DNA of 64,000 nucleotides from Bifidobacterium thermophilum DSM 20210 (GTDB lineage: Bacteria > Actinomycetota > Actinomycetes > Actinomycetales > Bifidobacteriaceae): assembly GCA_000771265.1 (NCBI GenBank), contig JDUB01000015.1:19161-83160 (forward strand), given 5' to 3'. The notes below the pieces were generated by a model that was not told where the DNA came from, did not search any database, and saw only the letters and a list, made by a program, of their open reading frames with translations. The position numbers and the translations under genes were made by a program. How positions within the stretch are numbered: position 1 is the stretch's first letter; each line of letters begins with the position of its first letter. Positions 17,924-26,031 of this stretch are shown one piece after another.

Positions 17924-19635
17924 CCGCTCCCGTTCCGGCCCCGGCTTCCGTTCCGTCTCCCGCTCCCGCGCCGGTTCCTGCCCCCGGCGCACCAGCTGTT
18001 CCCACCTTCGGCGCGCCCAAGGCGGCCGTCACGCTCATCCGTCTGCGCTGGGTCCTCACCTTCGCCTCGCTTAAGCATTCCCCGCAACGCATCATCGCCG
18101 CCATCGTGTCGCTGATTGTTGCCATCTGCCTGATTGCGGGCGCCGCCGTCACCGCGTTGAGATTCGGCGACGATGTCATGCCCGCCGCCACCCACGCCGG
18201 CGACCTGCTCAACACAATCGTGGTGCTGGGCGGGGCCGTCGCCATGCTGGGCGTCCTGCTGCTCCAACTCATGTACGTCGGTCAGGCAAGCGCCATGGAT
18301 CCGCAGAAATTCAAACTGTTCGGCATTGATGACGGCAGGCTGACGCGTGGATTGTTCGCTGCCGGTATGTGCGGATTGCCGGCGATCTGCGGTATGCTCA
18401 CCCTGCTTGCGTTCGCGCCGATATACCGGGGGACGAGCGCGTTGATGGTGGTTGTGGCCGTGCTGTCGGCTCCAGTGACGGTCGCCGTGCTTCTGGCCAT
18501 GTCGAAGGCGATGATTTCGCTGTTTTCCGTGCTCGCGGATTCGCGGCGCACCCGCAGCTGGCTGTACATCCTGAGTATGCCGTTGTGCTTCTTCGCGTTC
18601 CAGCTGCCGAATATCCTGATGAGCTCCGGCGTCAAGGAAGTCACCTACGCAAAATATGCGGTGGTCGCCGCCTGGACGCCATTCGGAGCGGCGTTCCAGC
18701 TGCCCTTCGACGCGGGGCAGGGGCGTTGGGGTCTGATTGCGGCGCGTCTGGCAATTATCGCCGTCACCTGTTGGATATGCTATCGGGCGTGCCTGTGGTG
18801 TTTGCACAGGGAACGCACGGTCGGCGGCCGGTCTACGACGGCGCAAGTGCAGCGCGGCATCGGCATGTTCGCTCGTGTTCCCGACAGTGTGCCCGGCGCG
18901 ATTTCCGCGCGTTTGGCGACGTATCTGCGTCGGGATCCCAGACAGCTGGTCATGTACGCGGCGCCTGTGCTGGTGCTGGTGGCGATGCTGTTGCAACCGG
19001 AGGATACGCGGTATGCGGTTTGGTTCGCCGTCGCTACGGGCGGGCTGGTGCTTGCCGCGCTTGAGGGCAACGGTGTCGCATATGACGGGCTCGGGTTCAC
19101 GCTTGAAGTGCTCAGCGGCGTGCGGGGGATTGACGACCGGCGTGGTCGCGTTCGCGTGCACGTGGCGATTATCCTCGTGTACTTGACGTTGCTTTCAATC
19201 GTGTGCGTGGCGGCGACCGGCGCGTGGACGCCGAAGACCGGACTGGACATGTCAGTGATGTTCTGGGCGTTGAGTGTGGGGCTCGGATTGTGCGCGGTCG
19301 GTGTGGCCGAGGTGATTTCACCGGTGTTCATGTATCCGATAGCCCCTGCGGATCGGCCGTTTTCCACGCCTCAGGGCCGTGCGGCCAGTCAGGCGCTGAT
19401 TCCGCTGATTCATATGTTCGGGTCGATGATTGTGCTGTTGCCGACGGGGTTGGTTGCGATGGCGCTTGCGATGGCGGGTGTCAGCGATGCCGGTTTGCCG
19501 TGGTGTGTCGCGCTCGCCGCGCTGCTCAACGGTGTCGGCGTTCTCGCGCTGGGGACGTGGCTGGGTGGCATTGTGCTGGATGAGCGCCAACTGACGGTGC
19601 TTGACCACCTGCGTGATTTCGCGTCCCTCCAGTAA
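17920..19635 (+). CDS. ABC transporter permease, large multi-helix
   Basis: 571-residue integral membrane protein beginning with about 30 residues of Pro/Ala/Val repeats (APVPAPASVPSPAPAPVPAP), then about 12 hydrophobic segments. No recognisable substrate motif; architecture resembles fused ABC-2-type permeases. The true start is the ATG at 17920 overlapping the ATPase stop; the upstream open frame is a shadow. Partner of the preceding ATPase. A transported compound cannot be deduced; regulators are not adjacent. Confidence 0.85.
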   Translation: MTAPVPAPASVPSPAPAPVPAPGAPAVPTFGAPKAAVTLIRLRWVLTFASLKHSPQRIIAAIVSLIVAICLIAGAAVTALRFGDDVMPAATHAGDLLNTIVVLGGAVAMLGVLLLQLMYVGQASAMDPQKFKLFGIDDGRLTRGLFAAGMCGLPAICGMLTLLAFAPIYRGTSALMVVVAVLSAPVTVAVLLAMSKAMISLFSVLADSRRTRSWLYILSMPLCFFAFQLPNILMSSGVKEVTYAKYAVVAAWTPFGAAFQLPFDAGQGRWGLIAARLAIIAVTCWICYRACLWCLHRERTVGGRSTTAQVQRGIGMFARVPDSVPGAISARLATYLRRDPRQLVMYAAPVLVLVAMLLQPEDTRYAVWFAVATGGLVLAALEGNGVAYDGLGFTLEVLSGVRGIDDRRGRVRVHVAIILVYLTLLSIVCVAATGAWTPKTGLDMSVMFWALSVGLGLCAVGVAEVISPVFMYPIAPADRPFSTPQGRAASQALIPLIHMFGSMIVLLPTGLVAMALAMAGVSDAGLPWCVALAALLNGVGVLALGTWLGGIVLDERQLTVLDHLRDFASLQ

Positions 19636-19684
19636 ACCGCAGCCTGTCCTGTTATCGTCTCCCCACATACACGTCTCCCCACAT

Positions 19685-19927
19685 ACAAACTGGTTACGCT
19701 AGGACCGTCGTCAGCGTAACCAGTTTGTGTATTGTCGTCCGGAGCATCGGACCGCGGTGTTGTCCGGGGTGCCATACCCGGGTGTCATGCCGTGGTGCCG
19801 TTCCGGTGTGTATCTCTCCCAACCTTCTGCCGACGCTGACTGGCTCCTGAGCGTCGGCAGAAGCAGGCCGGAACCCCCGAAAACACAAACTGGTTACGCT
19901 GAGGGGGTCCTTAGCGTAACCAGTTTG
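19685..19927. repeat. Cluster of three palindromes in the 350-base gap
   Basis: 19685-19728 has perfect 16-bp arms (ACAAACTGGTTACGCT and its complement). 19824-19863 has 14-bp arms of a different sequence, CTTCTGCCGACGCT. 19886-19927 has CAAACTGGTTACGCT arms. The gap lies between convergent genes, and the elements may act as bidirectional terminators, though none has a T run. Confidence 0.85.
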
Positions 19928-19986
19928 GGAAGGGGGGAACGGCAGCCTGGGGGGACAGGCCGCTCAGGCTCACGATTGCTGTGTAC

Positions 19987-21552
19987 TTACGCTTGCGTCG
20001 CACTCGCGCCGGCGGTATCGCCCTTGCGGGAGACAGTCAGCTGGTAGGCGATCAGCAGCACGGCGAGCCAGATCGGCCCAATCACCACGGCCACACGGTA
20101 GCTGGGGGAGAAGCACATGAGCACAACCACGAGCGCCATGAACGCGAGCACCAGCCACGGCGTGACCTTGGCGAGCGGCAGCTTGAAGTGAATCGCGTCA
20201 AGCGCGTCCTGCCCACTGCGTCCGGCGAGCTCGTTCGGCCCGTCACCCGCGGCGACGGCCTTGCGGAAGTGCATTTCGGTGAGCATGATCATTGACCAGT
20301 TGATCACCGCGGCGATCGTCGCGATGCTCATCAGGTAGTTGAACGCGAATTGCGGCCACAGGAACACCACAACCACAGCGATCACCGTGATCGCTGCCGA
20401 GGTCAGCACTGCCGCAGCCGGCACACCGCGCTTGTTCAGTCGGCCGAGATACGCGGGCGCGTTGCCCTGCTTCGCAAGCGAATACAGCATGCGCGAGTTC
20501 GAATACAAGCCAGAATTGTAGACGCTCATCACCGCGGTCAGGCACACGAAGTTGAGGATGCCGGCGGCCGCGTGCACGCCCACGGAATCAAAAATCTGCA
20601 CGAACGGGCTTGACTTGCCGTCGATTGTGTTCCACGGCACCACCGCCATGATCACGCCGAGCGCGGCGACATAGAAGACCAGGATGCGCCAGATAACGCC
20701 GTTCGTCGCCTTCGGAATGGTGGTGCGCGGATCCTCCGCCTCGCCCGCGGTCACGCCGATGAGCTCGGTGCCGCCGAAGCTGAACATGACCACGCACAGC
20801 GCCATCAGCAGGCCGGTCCACTGACCGTCAGACCCGCGGGACAGCAGGCCGTGAGGCATGAATCCGCCACCGATCGTGAACCAGTTCGCGAAGGACGCCC
20901 GCACGCCGGACACGCCCGGAATCCCCATGATGATCACCGCAATGCCGCCGACGATCATCGCCAGAACCGCAGCGATTTTGATAATCGCGAACCAGAACTC
21001 AAATTCACCGAACTTCGAGACGCCCATCAGGTTCATCGCGGTGATCAGCACTAGGAAGAACGCCGCGGACACCCATTGCGGAATCGCCGGGAACCAGTAG
21101 TTCACGAACGAGCCGACCACCGCAAGCTCGACCATCGACACGAGAATGTAGTTGAACCAGTAGTTCCATCCGGACACAAAGCCCGCACGCTTCGACCAGT
21201 AGCGGGTCGCATAGTAGCTGAACGCGCCGGCTTTCGGCTCCTCGACGCTCATCTCCGACATTGCGCGCACAATCAGGAAAATCGCGAGACCGCCGATCAC
21301 GTACGCAAGCAGAATACTCGGCCCCGCGAGGCTGATCGATTCGCTCGACCCGTAAAACAGGCCTGTGCCGATGGCTCCGCCCAGCGCAATGAGCTGGATA
21401 TGGCGGTTTTTCAATGATTTGTGCAGACTTGGCTGGTTGTCGGTTGCTGCGGTTGCGTCGATTGCTGCGGCGGTTGAGGCAGTTGTCTGCTGCTGTGCCG
21501 ACGCCTCGTCATGCGTTTCCGCCTGCACTGGCTCAGTGTTCTTGATGCTCAT
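19987..21552 (-). CDS. APC-superfamily amino-acid permease
   Basis: 521-residue amino-acid permease of the AAT family with 12 membrane helices. After a ~45-residue Ala/Thr-rich cytoplasmic N-terminus it reads LHKSLKNRHIQLIALGGAIGTGLFYGSSESI, the classic first-helix signature; GGTELIGVTAGEAEDP is the helix 6-loop motif. Family members transport asparagine, proline, GABA or aromatic amino acids by proton symport; the substrate is not resolvable here. AGAGGAAAG precedes the ATG. A TetR gene in the same direction lies 180 bases upstream. Confidence 0.9.
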   Translation of the reverse strand: MSIKNTEPVQAETHDEASAQQQTTASTAAAIDATAATDNQPSLHKSLKNRHIQLIALGGAIGTGLFYGSSESISLAGPSILLAYVIGGLAIFLIVRAMSEMSVEEPKAGAFSYYATRYWSKRAGFVSGWNYWFNYILVSMVELAVVGSFVNYWFPAIPQWVSAAFFLVLITAMNLMGVSKFGEFEFWFAIIKIAAVLAMIVGGIAVIIMGIPGVSGVRASFANWFTIGGGFMPHGLLSRGSDGQWTGLLMALCVVMFSFGGTELIGVTAGEAEDPRTTIPKATNGVIWRILVFYVAALGVIMAVVPWNTIDGKSSPFVQIFDSVGVHAAAGILNFVCLTAVMSVYNSGLYSNSRMLYSLAKQGNAPAYLGRLNKRGVPAAAVLTSAAITVIAVVVVFLWPQFAFNYLMSIATIAAVINWSMIMLTEMHFRKAVAAGDGPNELAGRSGQDALDAIHFKLPLAKVTPWLVLAFMALVVVLMCFSPSYRVAVVIGPIWLAVLLIAYQLTVSRKGDTAGASATQA

Positions 21553-21644
21553 GCTTTCCTCTCTGATCGCTCAGGTCGTGCGCCGGCACATCGGTGCGGC
21601 GCTGCGACGGTGACATTGTAGCGCGCAGACACGAGGCATCCCGC

Positions 21645-21760
21645 CGTCATCTCACGCGACGGTTGCGTTCGCGCCCGACCTGGTGCGCAAAATCGCAGAA
21701 GCCATAGTCCTGCCGCCATATCGCACGTGGCGTCATCTCACGCGACGGTTGCGTTCGCGC
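21645..21760. repeat. 30-bp direct duplication at the 3' end of the TetR gene
   Basis: Bases 21645-21674 are repeated identically at 21731-21760. The second copy contains the last codons and stop of the TetR gene; the first lies just downstream of it. This indicates a small tandem duplication of about 86 bases that has since diverged outside the repeat. Confidence 0.85.
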
Positions 21761-22374
21761 GGCGAAGCCTCTCCATGTGGTTCCGCCGAACTCTGCGCCA
21801 TGACGTGTAGCACCGGCGGCAACAACTGCGTGTAAATCACGTGCGCAATCGCTTCAGGTGTGGCGGAAAACCCGTCATCCACCCACGACTGCACAAGCCC
21901 GAGCCCGCCGGTGATGCAGAACAGCAGTCGCATATTGGCAAGACTGGGGTCTGCCCCGTCGGACTGCGCGCGGGACTGCCAATTGCTGTAATCGAGAATG
22001 ATGGAGATGAGCCTGCGCTGGAATTGCGGATCGGTTTTCAGGCTCAGCAGAATCCGGACGCGATCCTTGTTGTCCGCTGCGTATTGGCAAATACTGGTGA
22101 TGACCGGCTCAAGATCGGCCCGCAGCGTGGTCTTGAACGCCGTGGCGATTGCGTGGTCCAGCCATGTGAGCGTCTCGTTTTCAATATCCGCGACCAGATC
22201 CTGGATGTTGTCGTAATAGCTGTAAAACGTTGAGCGGTTAATCCCGGCCCGCTGACAAACCTCTTTCACGCTGATTGACTGCAAAGGCTCCGTCTGCAGG
22301 AGTTTGATGACCGTATCCTGCAGAACGTGACGAGTGAATCTTGTCCGAGCATTGTCTGTGCGTTCGCGTGGCAT
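21733..22374 (-). CDS. TetR/AcrR-family transcriptional regulator
   Basis: 213-residue regulator. The N-terminal HTH (about residues 22-60) reads SISVKEVCQRAGINRSTFYSYYDNIQDL, typical of TetR proteins with the TetR_C_7/DhaS-like C-terminal domain. The Arg/Glu-rich tail (RERNRRVR) is encoded by the duplicated segment. ATG 22374 is preferred over the GTG at 22383 because GGGGGGTGG lies just upstream. It is divergent from the antiporter gene and upstream of the permease gene; either could be its target. Confidence 0.9.
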   Translation of the reverse strand: MPRERTDNARTRFTRHVLQDTVIKLLQTEPLQSISVKEVCQRAGINRSTFYSYYDNIQDLVADIENETLTWLDHAIATAFKTTLRADLEPVITSICQYAADNKDRVRILLSLKTDPQFQRRLISIILDYSNWQSRAQSDGADPSLANMRLLFCITGGLGLVQSWVDDGFSATPEAIAHVIYTQLLPPVLHVMAQSSAEPHGEASPRERNRRVR

Positions 22375-22528
22375 TGTGACCACCCCCCAAAAGCATTGTA
22401 TCGGTCACGCGTGTACTTTCTGAGCTACCACCATCAGCGCCGATGTGCAATCGGAAGCACGATACATGGCCCATCTCGCCTCAAGGCACAAACCGGCGAT
22501 TTTCCGCCATCGCGACGATAATGGCGGT

Positions 22529-24082
22529 ATGACCGTCGATCTTGTCTCGCTTACTATCATCATGCTCGTGGCGGTGCTGTGCCCAGTCATCGTGCAGCTC
22601 ATCCCCGGCAAACCCGTGCCGCAGACCGTGCTGTTGCTGCTCGCCGGGGCGTTGCTGGGGCCGCATATGTTCGGGGTGATTCAGGTCAGTGAATCGGTGC
22701 AGTTGCTCAGCGAGCTCGGTCTCGCGTTTCTGTTTCTGCTGGCCGGGTACGAGATCGACCCCAAGCAGTTGGGCGGGCATCAGGGCCGCGTGGGGTTGGC
22801 GACGTGGGTGGCGACATTTGTGCTTGCGTTCGCGGTGATTACCTTCGTGCCGTACTTCAAACGGCATGACATGACCGGAATGGCCGCGGTGATCACGCTC
22901 ACCACGACCGCGCTCGGCACGCTGATGCCGATTCTCAAGGAACGCGGACTCGAAGGCACGCCGGTTGGCAACGCGGTGGTCGCCTACGGCACGTGGGGTG
23001 AGCTGTGCCCGGTGCTGATGATGGCGGTGTTGCTGTCCACGCGCTCGCAATGGCAGACTTTCCTCACCCTCGCCGTATTCGCCGTGATTTGCGCGGTCGC
23101 AGCGCTTGTGCCAGCGAAGGCACGCAAGGCGGGCAACCGGTTCTACAGGCTCGTGACCAAGCATTCGAACATTTCCGAGCAGGTGCTCATGCGTCTGACT
23201 GTGCTGCTGCTCATCACGCTGGTGACGGTGTCAGCGATTTTCGACCTCGATGTGGTGCTGGGTGCGTTTGCCGCGGGATTCATTCTGCGATACGTGATTC
23301 CGGAAGGCTCGCAGACCTTGGAAACGCGGCTTGACGGGATTTCGTACGGCTTCTTCATCCCGATTTTCTTCGTCGTTTCTGGCGCGGCGATTGATTTGAA
23401 GGCCGTCGGCGGCAATCCGGGATTGCTGATTGTGTTCATCGTCGTGCTGATGCTGATTCGTGCGGTGCCTGTGTATATCGCCATGTCCTTGGACCGCAAG
23501 GCGAACCCGATGTCGTCGCATCACCGTGTGACCGTCGCTGTGTATTGTGCGACTGCGCTGCCGTTGATTGTTGCGGTGACGACAGTCGCGGTTAAGGCGG
23601 GTACGATGCAGCAGATGACCGCGTCCACGCTGGTCGCCGCCGGTGCGGTGACGGTGTTCTTGATGCCGTTGCTCGCCGGGCTGACCTACCGCGTGGCGGA
23701 TGTGCACCCGGTGACCGCGATCGGCGAGATTGCGCACGACCCGCACGATTACCGGCAGATTCTGCACGAACATATCGAGATGGCGCATCTGCTGCGGCAT
23801 GCGGAACGGATGGACGTGTTCGTCGCGCGCATGGATACGTTGCCGCCAGCTGCGAGTGCCGCGGATGCGAAACTGCGGGCGGAGTTGGTGCAACGCGCCG
23901 AGCGGGAGCGCGACCGGTGCTTGCGCGAGTTGGGCATCGATCCGGCGACCGCGCAGGAGTACCGGGAAGACTCGGTGAAGCGCTGGCGGCAGACGGCGAG
24001 TAAGCGGGCTGGTGGTGCTGCGGGTGCGGGTGGTACTGGTGGCAGTGCGTCCGGGGCTGGTGCTTCCGGGGGTGCCGCCTGA
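22529..24082 (+). CDS. CPA2-family cation:proton antiporter (Kef/Nap-like)
   Basis: 517-residue transporter with about 12 helices (GLAFLFLLAGYEIDPKQL is the family helix 3 region; GAFAAGFILR is further on), followed by a ~120-residue cytosolic C-terminus with charged helical sequence and a Gly/Ala-rich tail. CPA2 proteins exchange Na+ or K+ for protons for pH and ion homeostasis. ATG 22529 is taken because the mature family start (TVDLVSLTIIMLV) follows immediately; the upstream extension to 22445 is soluble and unsupported. The ribosome site is weak. Divergent from the TetR regulator. Confidence 0.85.
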   Translation: MTVDLVSLTIIMLVAVLCPVIVQLIPGKPVPQTVLLLLAGALLGPHMFGVIQVSESVQLLSELGLAFLFLLAGYEIDPKQLGGHQGRVGLATWVATFVLAFAVITFVPYFKRHDMTGMAAVITLTTTALGTLMPILKERGLEGTPVGNAVVAYGTWGELCPVLMMAVLLSTRSQWQTFLTLAVFAVICAVAALVPAKARKAGNRFYRLVTKHSNISEQVLMRLTVLLLITLVTVSAIFDLDVVLGAFAAGFILRYVIPEGSQTLETRLDGISYGFFIPIFFVVSGAAIDLKAVGGNPGLLIVFIVVLMLIRAVPVYIAMSLDRKANPMSSHHRVTVAVYCATALPLIVAVTTVAVKAGTMQQMTASTLVAAGAVTVFLMPLLAGLTYRVADVHPVTAIGEIAHDPHDYRQILHEHIEMAHLLRHAERMDVFVARMDTLPPAASAADAKLRAELVQRAERERDRCLRELGIDPATAQEYREDSVKRWRQTASKRAGGAAGAGGTGGSASGAGASGGAA

Positions 24083-24092
24083 TCTGGCACTT

Positions 24093-24338
24093 TGTGAGTG
24101 GATCCTCACACAACGTCCCCTGACAATGCCCGGAACCTTGGTCTGGGCCGTCTGATCCGCCACCGTGCGAGTCAATCCTCACACAACGCCCCTTTGCACC
24201 GCTCGGTATTCCGGTCCGTGCCGCCTGACCCGGCAGTGTGTGAGTGGATCCTCACACGATGCCCCTTGTCATTACCCGGAACCTTCATCCGGTTCCGTCC
24301 GGCCGTTGTTGTGTGAGTGGGTCCTCGCACAGTCCGGT
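24093..24338. repeat. 73-bp-period palindrome array, first family (four units)
   Basis: Cores TGTGAGTGGATCCTCACA (or close variants such as TGCGAGTCAATCCTCACA and TGTGAGTGGGTCCTCGCA) start at 24093, 24166, 24239 and 24312, three exact 73-base steps. The spacers of units 1 and 3 are related (CCCGGAACCTT), so this is a diverged tandem repeat rather than unrelated spacers. It lies between convergent antiporter and LacI genes. Confidence 0.9.
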
Positions 24339-24340
24339 CT

Positions 24341-24595
24341 GTCGTGTTGTGTTTGTCGGGGCATGCGTGGTGTGCGGAGTGATGGCGTGGTGGATGGCCG
24401 GGGAACCGGGTTTGTCGGGTTATGTATGTCTGGGCATACGCGAGATGAGCCTGTTGCGGGCCTAATCGGTTTGGGTTGGTCGATCTGTCGTGTTGTGTAT
24501 GTCGCGGCACGCGGATTGATGTGGACGGTGTGGGGCCGACTCGTATCGTCTGCGGTTCTGTCGTGTTGTGTATGTCGTGACATGCGCATGTCGTG
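24341..24595. repeat. 73-bp-period array, second family (four units)
   Basis: A different core, GTCGTGTTGTGTATGTCG with a following GGCATGCG-like block, starts at 24341, 24414, 24487 and 24560, again exactly 73 bases apart, directly abutting the first array with a 29-base phase jump. The last unit contains the perfect palindrome GACATGCGCATGTC. No ORF here has coding character. Confidence 0.88.
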
Positions 24596-24681
24596 AATAC
24601 GGTAGGGATGATTGCGGCGTCCGCTGTGTGACGTTCGTCGGTCTGCCGTCCCGCACCCCGCGTCCGCAACCCCGGCCGCAC

Positions 24682-25725
24682 CTACCGCCCGTTCGGCGCG
24701 CGGCCGGTGGTTTCGCGCAGCACCAAGGTCGCCGGCACGAGCTCATGGGTCCGCTCCGGTGCCTCGCCTCGCAACAGCGCCAGGACCTTGCGCGCGGCCG
24801 CATTGCCGAGTTCAACCGGATTCTGGTGCAAGGTTGTCAGGTCGAGGGTGCGCGAGACTGGCGCGTCGTCGAAGCCCATGATGGAAAAGTCGCGTGGCAC
24901 CGCCAGATGCTGCCGTCGCAGCTCCTTGTACACCGCGGCCGTGAACTCGTCGGTCTCGCCCATGATGCCGGTCGGGTGCTGCTCACATGACAGCAGCCTC
25001 GCCACAATCCCAGCGGCGGTCACATCCAACATGGCAGGGGTCGTGTCGTGGTGGTCGGCCCCGATCATCACGATGTCGTCATCGCCGTACCCGGCTTGGG
25101 CGGCGGCAGTCCGGAACGCGGCCACGCGCGTCGAAGTGCCGTAGACCATGTCGTGGGGGATGTAGTCGTGCACGAAGGCGATGCGCCGATGGCCGAGCGA
25201 CCGCAGCAGCTGCACGCCCGAGGTGATGGCGGCGGCGTTGTCGATGCCGATGGATGCGTCGAATCCGGCGGTTGACGGCGAATTCAGCCCGACGACGGGC
25301 ATGCCGAGCGCGGAAAGCTGGTCGTGCAGCGCGGTGTCGAATTCGAAGGATGTGATGATGATCGCGTCGGCGTTGCGGTCACGTGGCAGGTCGCGGAAGA
25401 AGCGGTCGAGCTGCTCGCGGTTGGTCACGAAAGCCGGGATGGTGTCGTAGCCTTCCGGAGCGAGGACATCGTAGACACCTTGCAGCACTGATGCGTTGAA
25501 CCAGGTGTTCAACGGCCCGGAGACGAGCAGCAGCACGCGCATGGTTCGGCCGGATGCGAGGGTTGACGCGCTTTTCGACAGGGTGAAGTTCAAGGATTCC
25601 GCTGCCTGCTCGACTTTTGCCCGTGTCGCGGGGCTTACGTTCGCGCTGCCCCTGAGCGCGCGGGATACGGTGGCTTGCGATACGCCTGCCGCCGCCGCTA
25701 CATCGCTGATTGTCGCCCTTGCCAT
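24682..25725 (-). CDS. LacI-family regulator of the alpha-glucosidase gene
   Basis: 347-residue LacI/GalR repressor: HTH ATISDVAAAAGVSQATVSRAL at residues 4-24, hinge LSKSASTLASGR, and effector domain with FDDAPVSRTLDLTTLHQ near the end, typical of MalR-type sugar regulators. AAGGAG precedes the ATG. It is divergent from the alpha-glucosidase gene, and TGAAAGCGCTATCA-type operators lie in the shared promoter region and at the 3' end of the glucosidase gene. The effector is probably a maltose- or isomaltose-type sugar. Confidence 0.92.
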   Translation of the reverse strand: MARATISDVAAAAGVSQATVSRALRGSANVSPATRAKVEQAAESLNFTLSKSASTLASGRTMRVLLLVSGPLNTWFNASVLQGVYDVLAPEGYDTIPAFVTNREQLDRFFRDLPRDRNADAIIITSFEFDTALHDQLSALGMPVVGLNSPSTAGFDASIGIDNAAAITSGVQLLRSLGHRRIAFVHDYIPHDMVYGTSTRVAAFRTAAAQAGYGDDDIVMIGADHHDTTPAMLDVTAAGIVARLLSCEQHPTGIMGETDEFTAAVYKELRRQHLAVPRDFSIMGFDDAPVSRTLDLTTLHQNPVELGNAAARKVLALLRGEAPERTHELVPATLVLRETTGRAPNGR

Positions 25726-25819
25726 GGTACTCCTTGCTTGTTGACCGCTTCCATCGTATCGAAACCGTTGGAAAACATGGCAACACGCGGCGGAAATTAA
25801 GACATTTGTGCGGTTGTAA

Positions 25820-25833
25820 TGAAAGCGCTATCA
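25820..25833. promoter_or_regulatory. LacI-type operator TGAAAGCGCTATCA
   Basis: Near-perfect palindrome around AGCGCT, extended by AATGA/TCATT arms to 18 bases. It lies in the divergent promoter region between the LacI gene and the alpha-glucosidase. Its exact reverse complement occurs at 27835-27848. Confidence 0.8.
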
Positions 25834-25919
25834 TTATGTTGCAATACAACGACTTGTCACGGGTGACGGCGGCTCTCCAACTTCCCGACATCACCCACGG
25901 CAAGACGCAAGAATCACGA

Positions 25920-25933
25920 GAAACGTACGTTTC
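25920..25933. promoter_or_regulatory. Perfect palindrome GAAACGTACGTTTC
   Basis: 14-bp perfect palindrome 99 bases upstream of the alpha-glucosidase start, of the size and AAACG/CGTTT type bound by LacI-family proteins. It could be a second operator for another regulator, or a catabolite-type site. Confidence 0.6.
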
Positions 25934-26031
25934 CGGCCAGTGAGGCCGGCGAAGGATGTAACCGCTGTCATCGTGGTGGCGCAGTCGAGTCACGCGCCCA
26001 TCACCATGACCTAGCGTAGAAAGGAAAGCGC

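Noticed and set aside
17614..19161. 515-codon minus-strand frame opposite the ABC genes.
   Set aside because: Shadow of the permease gene in high-GC DNA; composition typical of antisense frames.
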